Made by a program: the position numbers and the translations under genes
Notes under the pieces: generated by a model
The model's input: only the letters and a program-made list of their open reading frames with translations
Databases searched by the model: none
What the model was told of the DNA's origin: nothing
From: Eubacterium sp. UBA3720
GTDB taxonomy: Bacteria; Bacillota; Clostridia; Lachnospirales; Lachnospiraceae
DNA length: 11,564 nucleotides
Direction: 5' to 3'
NCBI GenBank assembly: GCA_002371335.1
Contig: DFHP01000031.1
Coordinates: 15,924-27,487 of the forward strand
Shown here: positions 4,889 to 11,564 of the stretch, one piece after another
Layout: each line of letters opens with the position of its first letter
Numbering within the stretch: position 1 is the stretch's first letter

Positions 4889-7327
4889 GTGAAACATAGG
4901 GAAGGTCAACAGCCTTATTTGAGTCTTAAAAACATAGATCGTTTTTTTGGAATAACCAAAGCTTTGCAGAATGTAAATCTTGATATTTATGAAGGGGAAG
5001 TAATTGGACTTGTCGGGCCAAACGGAGCGGGAAAGTCTACTTTAATGAAAATTCTTACAGGAGTACTTCCCAGAACGAATGGTGAAATAGTTTTTCAGAA
5101 TAGAATTCAGGAAGTATACAATACAAGAACAGCAAAACAGATCGGGATAAATTGTGCATATCAGGATCTTTCACTGTGTACAAATCTGAGTGTCTTTGAA
5201 AATTTCGCTATGCTCAATGTAAGCCATGGTATTACACCGGAAAGTAATTGGCGAAAAAAAGCCATGAAGGAAGCCAGAGATCTTTTGGAAAAATATTTTC
5301 CCGGAAGCAATATAGATGTAACAAAGCCGATTGAGAAGCTTAGTTTAACTGACCAACAGGTTGTTGAGATATGTAAGACGTTGATGTCTGATAACCTCAA
5401 AATACTTGTTCTTGATGAGCCCACCAGTGCGTTGTCTACAGATAAGGCTGCACAGCTCCATGAAATTGTTAAAGAGTTAAGTAATAATGGGGTGGCGGTA
5501 ATATACATTTCTCATAAGCTGGATGAAATTGGAATTGTATCAGATCGTATTTGCATTTTAAGTAACGGAAAAAATGCAGGAGATTATTACGCGGATACAA
5601 TTTCAAAAAACAAACTGGTAGATCTGATGGGAGGAGTTTCGGAAAAAAGACAGAAACAAATCAAGGATTTTTCTGATGCTGCAACTATGCTCCGGATTAC
5701 GGATTTTTCGAATAAAAATCTGAATAGTATAAATATAGAACTTAAAAAAGGAGAAATTATTGGAATATCAGGTCTTGCAGGTTCAGGTCAACAAGAACTT
5801 CTTCAGACAATATTTGAACACAGAAAGAAGAATCATTCTGACATAGAGATTTACGGTACTGTTGCTTACGTGTCCGGCGACCGTACAAAAGAAGGTGTAT
5901 TTCCATTCTGGGACATAAAGAATAACATACTTGCTGCCAATTTTGACAGGGTAAAAGGGAAGATTCTTATTGATAAGAAAAGAGCCGAGAGCTCAGCTAA
6001 GGAATGGTATGATAAATTAAAATTCCGGGCTGAAGGTATAAATAGTAATATCATGTCACTATCCGGAGGAAACCAGCAAAAGGCTCTCATAGCACGAGGC
6101 ATTGCATCAGGGGCTGATATTATACTCTTGAATGATCCGACTGCCGGCGTTGATATAGGCACAAAACAAGACATGTACACACTTCTCGATGAGATACTTG
6201 GTATGGGAAAATCAGTAGTTCTTTTTTCCACTGAAGATAATGAAATGGAAATATGTGATCGTGTATACGTCATGCGGGATGGATATGTAGTAAAGGAACT
6301 GATTAAAGATGAAATAGATGTACCCAATATAGTAAAAGCATCTTTTATCGAGACTCCAAAAAAGGATGTGGAAGCAACTAGAGAAAGTAGATTAAGTATG
6401 CTTTTTAAAGAAAGGTGGATGCTTCCTCTGCTTACTTTGATCATTATTTATGCTGCTAATGTGATTATTAACCCCAATTTGGCTTCATATGCAGGTATGA
6501 GAATGAAGATAAGTTCAGCTTTACCGCTTGTATTCGCGGCTCTTGGACAAATGTTTATTGTTATGTGCGGGGATGTAGACATGGGCAATGGATATTCAAT
6601 AGGGCTTGTAAATTGTATTGTAGCAATTTGGCTTACCGGAAGACCGTTTATAGGGATTGTTGGTCTTGTGATATTCATTGGTGCTTATATGGGGATGGCA
6701 GCGTTAATAAAAACTCGTCAGATTCCTGCGATTGTAGTTACGATGGGAGCTCAGTTTGTTTGGTATGGCTTGGCGCTTATCGTGTGTCCTTTGCCGGGGG
6801 GGAGCTGCCCTGAATGGCTTAGTAGTTTTCTGAGGATACGAACACCCGTTATTCCGTTCCCGATCATACTTGCGGCTGTACTGGGATTGACATGCTGGTA
6901 TATCCTTTTCAGATGCCGGTATGGAGTGGTTCTTAGAGGGATCGGGAATAGTCAGGCAGCGGTTGAACGATCCGGATGGAGTTATATTCTGGCAAAAGTT
7001 ACAGCCTACGCAATTGCCGGATTATTTGTGGTTTTTGCAGGCATGTCTTACACCGCAACATGTAACGGCGCGGATGCGAACAGTTCAGTGAATTATAACA
7101 TGATGTCTATTGCGACGGTTATCCTTGGAGGATGCGAGATGACCGGAGGAGTTCCGGTACCGATCGGAGTGGTTATGGCGGCTGTTGTTATGAATCTCAT
7201 TAATTCGTTATTAACAGCATTGAAAATGAATTCGAATTATCAGACTGCGATCATCGGAATGATTTTGATAGGTGTTCTGGCGTTGAGATATATTATGCGA
7301 AGAGGGGAGAGTGTTAGAAATGTCTAA
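4889..7327 (+). CDS. RbsA-type double ATPase fused to RbsC-type permease
   Basis: An 812-residue protein combining two ABC ATPase domains (about residues 10-490, as in RbsA/MglA) with a membrane permease (about 511-805, BPD_transp_2). It would power and form part of a ribose-type importer. NBD1 has Walker A GPNGAGKST (43-51), Walker B LVLDEP (D176, E177) and a signature LSLTDQQ (151-157) lacking the usual Gly. NBD2 has the Lys-less Walker A typical of the family (GLAGSGQQE), a canonical LSGGNQQ (391-397), but Walker B reads LLNDP, with Asn415 and Asp416 in place of Asp and Glu. So one composite site looks intact and the other degenerate. The permease part shows CGDVDMGNGYSIG, LRGIGNSQAAVERSGW and ILGGCEMTGG family blocks. 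GTG 4889 is chosen because AGGAGG (4876-4881) lies seven bases upstream; an in-frame TTG at 4868 overlaps that site. RbsA and RbsC are usually separate proteins. Confidence 0.9.
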   Translation: MKHREGQQPYLSLKNIDRFFGITKALQNVNLDIYEGEVIGLVGPNGAGKSTLMKILTGVLPRTNGEIVFQNRIQEVYNTRTAKQIGINCAYQDLSLCTNLSVFENFAMLNVSHGITPESNWRKKAMKEARDLLEKYFPGSNIDVTKPIEKLSLTDQQVVEICKTLMSDNLKILVLDEPTSALSTDKAAQLHEIVKELSNNGVAVIYISHKLDEIGIVSDRICILSNGKNAGDYYADTISKNKLVDLMGGVSEKRQKQIKDFSDAATMLRITDFSNKNLNSINIELKKGEIIGISGLAGSGQQELLQTIFEHRKKNHSDIEIYGTVAYVSGDRTKEGVFPFWDIKNNILAANFDRVKGKILIDKKRAESSAKEWYDKLKFRAEGINSNIMSLSGGNQQKALIARGIASGADIILLNDPTAGVDIGTKQDMYTLLDEILGMGKSVVLFSTEDNEMEICDRVYVMRDGYVVKELIKDEIDVPNIVKASFIETPKKDVEATRESRLSMLFKERWMLPLLTLIIIYAANVIINPNLASYAGMRMKISSALPLVFAALGQMFIVMCGDVDMGNGYSIGLVNCIVAIWLTGRPFIGIVGLVIFIGAYMGMAALIKTRQIPAIVVTMGAQFVWYGLALIVCPLPGGSCPEWLSSFLRIRTPVIPFPIILAAVLGLTCWYILFRCRYGVVLRGIGNSQAAVERSGWSYILAKVTAYAIAGLFVVFAGMSYTATCNGADANSSVNYNMMSIATVILGGCEMTGGVPVPIGVVMAAVVMNLINSLLTALKMNSNYQTAIIGMILIGVLALRYIMRRGESVRNV

Positions 7328-8258
7328 AGTGAAAAGGATTGTTTTGACCAGCCCGGTTATGTGGCCGGCAGTTGGAAGTATTGTTCTCTTCGTAATGATT
7401 TGTATGATCTCCGGAGGCGTTCGCTTGAATGTTTTGTCTGCTGCTGCAAAATTATGTGTTTTTACTATGCTTTTAGGTATAGCTCAAATGATCGTAGTAA
7501 CCAGCGGACGAGGAGCAATTGATATTTCGCAGAAGTACATACTTACTCTTACAGCATATATTTCTTGTGAACTAATGCAGTATAATATTTTGTTGGGAAT
7601 TATTGTTGCCGTCATTGTCGGTATGATTTGCGGATTGATAAACTCCTGTGTGAATCAGTTTCTAAATATTCATGCAATGATTACTACAATGGCCACAGGA
7701 TATTTATACTATACGATCATACTGTTGATTTCGAATAAGGTCTCAAATTCGCCAAACAGTTCTTTTGTAAAATTTACAAATGCATCTTTTTTGGGGTTTA
7801 ATACAATGACTATTATTGTCGTTGCGGTGGCAGCTGCGTTGTTTTTTGTATTATATAAGACAAAATATGGGATGAATCTTCATGCATCCGGTCAGAAAAG
7901 GGATGCCGCCAGACTTGCCGGAATCGATGTTAAGAAAACAGTTATTATTGCATTTGTTATCAATGGGGGTCTTTGCGGACTTGCAGGTGTATTGAATGCT
8001 GCTTATTGCGGCGGTGCAAACCAGGACCTTGGAACAACTTATTTTTTGCCTTCTATTGCTGCATGTTTTGTGGGCGGCACAAATGCCGGAGGCGGTCGTT
8101 CAAACATTATTGCTGTCTGTTTAGGCGCATTTATGATGACGCTCATGTCAACGTTTTTAAATGCCGCAAAAATAAGTATTGGTGGACAAAGATTAATACA
8201 AGGCGTCTTTATCGTCCTTTTGTTGGTGGCTGCTACGCGTACTCCAAAAAACAAATAG
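7320..8258 (+). CDS. Ribose-type ABC transporter permease
   Basis: A 312-residue polytopic membrane protein of the BPD_transp_2 (RbsC-like) family, the second membrane half of the importer. It has hydrophobic segments throughout and family blocks: VVTSGRGAIDIS, an equivalent of the usual GxIDLS motif; LHASGQKRDAARLAGIDV, the cytoplasmic coupling region; and ACFVGGTNAGGGRSN near the C-terminus. It overlaps the fusion gene by 8 bp, which suggests translational coupling and stoichiometric production. ATG 7320 is preferred, with GGGGAG (7304-7309) ten bases upstream; an in-frame GTG at 7311 sits too close to that site. With one permease fused to the ATPase and one free, the transporter probably uses a heterodimeric membrane channel instead of the RbsC homodimer. 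No clear terminator follows before the next tRNA promoter. Confidence 0.9.
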   Translation: MSKVKRIVLTSPVMWPAVGSIVLFVMICMISGGVRLNVLSAAAKLCVFTMLLGIAQMIVVTSGRGAIDISQKYILTLTAYISCELMQYNILLGIIVAVIVGMICGLINSCVNQFLNIHAMITTMATGYLYYTIILLISNKVSNSPNSSFVKFTNASFLGFNTMTIIVVAVAAALFFVLYKTKYGMNLHASGQKRDAARLAGIDVKKTVIIAFVINGGLCGLAGVLNAAYCGGANQDLGTTYFLPSIAACFVGGTNAGGGRSNIIAVCLGAFMMTLMSTFLNAAKISIGGQRLIQGVFIVLLLVAATRTPKNK

Positions 8259-8329
8259 AAAAATGAAACGGCGGGGATTGGGTCATATAGTTACAGGAAA
8301 CTACACAGAATTATTATAGAAAATAGTAC

Positions 8330-8358
8330 TTGCGTTTCCTGGATTTCTATAGTATTAT
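8330..8358 (+). promoter_or_regulatory. Sigma-A-type promoter of the second tRNA-Gln
   Basis: TTGCGT (8330-8335), a 17-bp spacer and TATTAT (8353-8358). The -35 partly overlaps the right arm of an 8-bp inverted repeat, CAGGAAAC (8294-8301) with GTTTCCTG (8334-8341). The promoter sequence differs from that of the first tRNA-Gln apart from the shared hexamer pattern. Confidence 0.75.
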
Positions 8359-8375
8359 AAATCCGTTGCAGATAT

Positions 8376-8447
8376 TGGGCTATCGCCAAATGGTAAGGCA
8401 ACGGACTCTGACTCCGTCATTTCAAGGTTCGAATCCTTGTAGCCCAG
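8376..8447 (+). tRNA. tRNA-Gln(CTG), copy 2
   Basis: Identical to the tRNA at 2312-2383, with anticodon CTG at 8408-8410, full acceptor, D, anticodon and T stems and discriminator G at 8447; CCA is not encoded. It has its own promoter and a different terminator, so it should be an independently expressed functional gene and not a truncated attachment-site remnant. Confidence 0.97.
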
Positions 8448-8448
8448 T

Positions 8449-8483
8449 AATAAGCCATTGCAGAAATGCAATGGCTTATTTGT
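8449..8483. terminator. Hairpin terminator after tRNA-Gln copy 2
   Basis: AATAAGCCATTGC (8449-8461) pairs perfectly with GCAATGGCTTATT (8468-8480), 13 bp with a 6-nt loop, followed by TGTTATG. The U-tract is short, but the stem ends in T residues. The sequence is unrelated to the terminator of the first copy. Confidence 0.75.
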
Positions 8484-8580
8484 TATGTATGAAGGAGCGG
8501 TTTGCCATGCGAAGAAGAAATAAGAGGAAGTGCTTCTTCGGACGGGAGCGGAGTGTATCACAGTATCACGGGAGGAAGAA

Positions 8581-9291
8581 ATGTATTCATTTGACAGCAG
8601 AGTCAGATTCAGCGAGGTAAACGAGGCGGGAGAACTTTCGCTGGTCGCAATGATCAATTATCTGCAGGATTGTGCGGGTTTTCACGGCGAAGACGCCGGA
8701 TATGGTGTAAAATGGACGAAAGAGACCGGAATGACCTGGGTCCTGACATCCATTCAGGTCCATGTGATCAGATACCCGCGTTACGGAGAACGTATCAGGA
8801 TCGAGACCTGGGCGATCGATTTCAAAAAATGCTTTGGATACAGACAGTATGCGATCAGGGATGAAGAAGGCCGTATATTGGTAATGGGAAACGCCAACTG
8901 GGTATATATGGATCTGAAAGCCGGCAGACCGGTATCCGTATCGGAAGAACAGCAGGATGCCTATGGAAAAGATGCCGGGCTTGCCTTTGAGTATGATTTT
9001 AATAGTAAAAAGATCCGGAGACCTAAAGACGGAGAACGGCGGAAGAGCTTTTTTATCACAGAAGATAAGCTGGATACAAATCATCATGTGAACAATGTGC
9101 AGTATGTGCGAATGGCGGAGAAGTATCTGCCGGCGGATTTTGTTACCGGAAATATGCGCGCTGAATTCAGAGCGCAGGCACGTCTGGACGATGAGATCAT
9201 TCCATCGGTTGCTGAAAAAGACGGTGTATTTACGGTGGTTTTGGAGAGCCCGGAGAAAGACCTGTATTTCATAGGAGAGTTTTCAAGGTAA
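8581..9291 (+). CDS. Acyl-ACP thioesterase (FatA/FatB type)
   Basis: A 236-residue protein of the acyl-ACP thioesterase family (PF01643), built of two hotdog domains (about 1-130 and 157-236). It releases fatty acids from acyl carrier protein in the cytoplasm. Domain 1 shows the helix region [20 protein letters not shown]. Domain 2 carries [13 protein letters not shown] with D165, N167 and H169, matching the Asp-Asn-His set of plant FatB. Where FatB has Glu-Cys in the following strand, this protein reads EFRAQA, with Gln199; whether that alters activity needs an alignment. ATG 8581 is chosen because GGAGG lies five bases upstream and the conserved domain begins at once; in-frame sequence back to 8530 is unlike the family. 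The 62-bp gap to the next gene holds only a small hairpin without a T-tract, so the two may be cotranscribed. Confidence 0.88.
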   Translation: MYSFDSRVRFSEVNEAGELSLVAMINYLQDCAGFHGEDAGYGVKWTKETGMTWVLTSIQVHVIRYPRYGERIRIETWAIDFKKCFGYRQYAIRDEEGRILVMGNANWVYMDLKAGRPVSVSEEQQDAYGKDAGLAFEYDFNSKKIRRPKDGERRKSFFITEDKLDTNHHVNNVQYVRMAEKYLPADFVTGNMRAEFRAQARLDDEIIPSVAEKDGVFTVVLESPEKDLYFIGEFSR

Positions 9292-9353
9292 AGACCGGAT
9301 CTGCGGGTGTTTTTGCGCAGAGCGCAAAGTAATAATGAACGGAGGAACTGAGT

Positions 9354-10196
9354 ATGTTAAAACTGGGAGAAAAACAGACGCTGAAGATCATAAAGACCAT
9401 GGAGTTTGGAGTGTATCTGTCTGAAGAACCGTCTGCGAGAAAAGAGCAGCAGGTGTTGCTGCCAATCAGACAGGTGCCGGAGAATGCAGGGATCGGCGAT
9501 GAAGTTGAGGTTTTTCTTTACAAAGATTCAAATGACAGAATGATCGCTACGGTCCATGATCCGCTGATCATGCTTCACGAGGTGAAACTGTTAAAGGTCA
9601 GAGATATCACAAGGGTAGGCGCGTTCCTTGACTGGGGACTGGAAAAGGATCTGCTGCTCCCTTATCATGAACAGAGAGGAAAGATACACAAAGGAGATGA
9701 AGTCCTTGCTGCGTTGTATATAGATAAGAGCGGCCGTATGGCGGCTACAATGAATGTATATCCCTATCTGAAGAAGAACGCTCCCTATGAAGTCGGGGAT
9801 GAGGTGACCGGCAGAGTGTATGAGGTCAGCCGGAACTTCGGCGTTTTCATTGCAGTGGACGATCAGTATTCCGCAATGATACCCAAAAGAGACGCGCAGG
9901 GAAAATTTGAATTCGGGCAGGTGCTTTCGCTCCGCGTTACGGCGGTGAAGAGTGACGGAAAGCTGGATGTGACAGCAAAGAAAAAAGCGTATCAGCAGAT
10001 AGGACCCGATGCGAAAATGATACTTGAATATATTCAGGAGAACGGCGGTGAGCTGGAATTTGACGATAAGGCGGCGCCGGAACTGATCAATGACGTATTC
10101 GGCCTTTCAAAGGCGGCGTTTAAAAGAGCTGTCGGAAATCTGCTGAAGGAGAAAAAAGTGGTCAAGGAAGACGGAAAGATCTTTCTTGCGTCATAA
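9354..10196 (+). CDS. S1-domain RNA-binding protein, CvfB-like
   Basis: A 280-residue protein resembling Staphylococcus CvfB (conserved virulence factor B) and Bacillus YitL: tandem S1-type OB folds followed by a winged helix, an arrangement that binds RNA. S1-like units can be seen at about residues 1-65, 68-135 and 146-212; the second contains ITRVGAFLDWGLEKDLLLPY and the third VGDEVTGRVYEVSRNFGVFI, classic S1 strands. The C-terminal segment (about 217-280) contains FGLSKAAFKRAVGNLLKEKK, the winged-helix recognition part. GGAGG (9341-9345) lies eight bases before the start. In Staphylococcus the protein affects expression of exported factors; its role in gut Clostridia is not defined. The stop codon lies inside the first hairpin of a repeat element (copy 3). 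Confidence 0.88.
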   Translation: MLKLGEKQTLKIIKTMEFGVYLSEEPSARKEQQVLLPIRQVPENAGIGDEVEVFLYKDSNDRMIATVHDPLIMLHEVKLLKVRDITRVGAFLDWGLEKDLLLPYHEQRGKIHKGDEVLAALYIDKSGRMAATMNVYPYLKKNAPYEVGDEVTGRVYEVSRNFGVFIAVDDQYSAMIPKRDAQGKFEFGQVLSLRVTAVKSDGKLDVTAKKKAYQQIGPDAKMILEYIQENGGELEFDDKAAPELINDVFGLSKAAFKRAVGNLLKEKKVVKEDGKIFLAS

Positions 10197-10352
10197 GAAA
10201 TTTCGAAAATTTCCTATGACAGAAACCCTCCGGCGGATCGCAGAGTTGTGCAGAGGAAGACACGCAAGTGCGTCGCGCAGCTCGCGCGCGTCAGGGATCG
10301 CGATTGAAGATTGAGGGGCTGGGGAGTTGAAGTCCGATTGCGGGCTTTGTTT
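10191..10352 (+). repeat. Structured intergenic repeat, copy 3 (divergent centre)
   Basis: The copy opens with a near-perfect hairpin, TCATAAGAAATTT (10191-10203) with AAATTTCCTATGA (10207-10219), loop CGA. This corresponds to the first hairpin of copy 2, and the next 40-odd bases also align (shared spots include CGG, GGA and GAGGAA). A small hairpin ACGC-AAGT-GCGT and other GC-rich sequence follow. The 3' part matches copy 1 closely from AAGATTGAGGGGCTGGGGAG onward, but the left outer arm CAAAGTCCG is missing; the right arm instead pairs locally, AAGTCC with GGGCTT, before TTTGTTTC. It fills most of the gap between cvfB and dnaE. Confidence 0.65.
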
Positions 10353-10406
10353 CCTGAAACTGAGGAACACTGTTAAACGACAGATCAGAGAAAAGAAGAG
10401 AATGCC

Positions 10407-11564
10407 ATGAGCTTTACACACCTTCATGTCCATACGGAATACAGTCTTCTGGATGGATCGAACAAAATAAATGAATATGTTTCAAGGGTCAAGGAACTGG
10501 GGATGAACAGCGCCGCCATCACTGACCATGGAGTCATGTATGGATGCATTGACTTTTACAAGGCATGTCATAAAGCGGGCATTAATCCGATCATGGGCTG
10601 CGAGGTCTATGTTTCGCCCGGTTCCCGGTTTGACAGGGAGATCGGAGCCAACGAAAAGCGTTATTATCATCTGGTACTTCTGGCGGAGAATAATCAGGGT
10701 TACGGGAACCTTATGAAGATCGTTTCCAAAGGCTTTGTGGACGGGTATTATTACAAACCACGAGTAGATATGGAGCTTCTTGAACAGTATCATGAGGGGA
10801 TCATCTGTCTTTCCGCGTGTCTGGCGGGAGAGATCCCGCGCTATCTGGCGGCGGGCATGTATGATGAGGCAAAAAAGGCTGCTTTGCGCTACAGGGATAT
10901 TTTTGGAAAAGATAATTTTTTCCTGGAGATGCAGGATCACGGCATATCGACGCAGGAACTGGTCAATCAGGGACTGATGCGGATGAGCCGGGATACAGGG
11001 ATCGAGCTGGTCGCGACAAATGACTGCCATTATACATTTGCCGAAGATGCGGATCCGCATGACATACTTCTCTGCATTCAGACGGGAAAGAAACTGGCAG
11101 ATGAAGACCGCATGCGCTATGAGGGCGGACAGTATTATGTGAAATCCGAGGAAGAGATGAGAGAGCTCTTCCCTTATGCGCCTCAGGCGATAGATAACAC
11201 ACAGAAAATAGCCGACAGATGTCACGTGGATATTGAATTCCACAACCTGAAGCTGCCTAAGTTCGATGTGCCGGAGGGATATACGTCCTGGACTTATCTG
11301 CAGGAACTGTGCAGAAAGGGCCTGGAGGAGAGATATCCGGAGATTACGGAGGAGATCAGCGAACGTCTTGATTTTGAGCTGAACACGATCAGAACCATGG
11401 GGTTTGTGGATTATTTCCTGATCGTTTGGGACTATGTTAAATTTGCGAAGGACAACGGAATAATCGTCGGCCCGGGACGAGGAAGCGCTGCGGGAAGTAT
11501 CGTTTCCTACACTCTTGGCATTACGGATCTGGATCCGCTGAAGTACAACCTGCTGTTTGAGCGT
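10407..11564 (+). CDS. dnaE: DNA polymerase III alpha subunit, N-terminal part (runs off window)
   Basis: The first 386 codons of a DnaE-type replicative polymerase, open to the last base of the window; full-length members have over 1,000 residues. The N-terminal PHP domain is intact, starting [13 protein letters not shown] (H5, H7, H9) and followed by [11 protein letters not shown] (D40, H41), then VATNDCHYT. Polymerase-domain sequence begins late, with the [10 protein letters not shown] motif at residues 355-364; the catalytic aspartates lie beyond the window. HLHVHTE at the extreme N-terminus, with no preceding OB or exonuclease domain, identifies DnaE and excludes PolC. The start at 10407 is fixed by an in-frame stop upstream and the family N-terminus. 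Its ribosome binding site is weak (only AAGAG in a purine-rich run). The leader contains repeat copy 3. Confidence 0.95.
   Translation, partial: MSFTHLHVHTEYSLLDGSNKINEYVSRVKELGMNSAAITDHGVMYGCIDFYKACHKAGINPIMGCEVYVSPGSRFDREIGANEKRYYHLVLLAENNQGYGNLMKIVSKGFVDGYYYKPRVDMELLEQYHEGIICLSACLAGEIPRYLAAGMYDEAKKAALRYRDIFGKDNFFLEMQDHGISTQELVNQGLMRMSRDTGIELVATNDCHYTFAEDADPHDILLCIQTGKKLADEDRMRYEGGQYYVKSEEEMRELFPYAPQAIDNTQKIADRCHVDIEFHNLKLPKFDVPEGYTSWTYLQELCRKGLEERYPEITEEISERLDFELNTIRTMGFVDYFLIVWDYVKFAKDNGIIVGPGRGSAAGSIVSYTLGITDLDPLKYNLLFER

Larger units (their letters stand above)
2310..8447. other. Accessory-looking block bounded by a 74-bp direct repeat (tRNA-Gln copies)
   Basis: Positions 2310-2383 and 8374-8447 are identical over 74 bp and diverge immediately on both sides; each repeat is essentially a complete tRNA-Gln gene. 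Between them, from about 2580 to 8260, the DNA is visibly more A/T-rich than the flanking backbone genes and encodes a single transport operon. No integrase, transposase or recombinase is seen. The tRNAs have different promoters and terminators, so a plain att-site duplication at the tRNA 3' end does not explain both copies. Acquisition beside or between tandem tRNA genes, or exchange by homologous recombination, is more plausible. Confidence 0.5.

Noticed and set aside
8507..8620. 37-codon basic small reading frame before the thioesterase, with AAGGAG upstream
   Set aside because: It overlaps the thioesterase start in another frame, resembles no known protein, and its composition fits chance. 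A leader peptide cannot be excluded but is not supported.

Overview
The window looks like chromosomal DNA of a Clostridia (Bacillota) species, most likely a Lachnospiraceae-type gut anaerobe. This rests on strong AGGAGG-type ribosome binding sites, A/T-rich promoters, and a housekeeping set (PncB, CYTH protein, FatA-type acyl-ACP thioesterase, CvfB-like S1 protein, DnaE) resembling that group. It is an inference from gene content and signals; no marker settles the genus.

Layout. Positions 1-271 are non-coding and hold a structured repeat and a short tandem REP-like repeat. A CYTH-domain protein (272-766) and nicotinate phosphoribosyltransferase pncB (974-2197, with a structured leader) follow, then a terminator and a tRNA-Gln(CTG) with its own promoter and terminator (2312-2383). 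From about 2580 to 8260 the DNA is visibly more A/T-rich and carries one compact operon: a lipoprotein substrate-binding protein, a cyclase-family metal hydrolase, an RbsA-type double ATPase fused in frame to an RbsC-type permease, and a second permease. A second tRNA-Gln(CTG), identical over 74 bp, closes this block at 8376-8447. Backbone genes resume after it: acyl-ACP thioesterase (8581-9291), a CvfB-like protein (9354-10196) and the first 386 codons of dnaE (10407 to the window end).

How the genes work together. The four-gene block reads as an uptake-and-hydrolysis module. A ribose-type ABC importer brings in an unknown small molecule, and the cyclase-family enzyme would open a cyclic amide, lactone or similar bond in the cytoplasm. 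A strong hairpin after the binding-protein gene could set the usual excess of binding protein over membrane components. No regulator, integrase or kinase gene lies inside the block.

Most notable observations: (1) an accessory-looking 6 kb block lying exactly between two identical, independently transcribed tRNA-Gln genes; (2) the ATPase-permease fusion, whose second nucleotide site is degenerate; (3) a family of about 155 bp structured intergenic repeats, three copies in the same orientation, with a compensatory base-pair change; (4) the pairing of a cyclase-family hydrolase with a sugar-type ABC importer.
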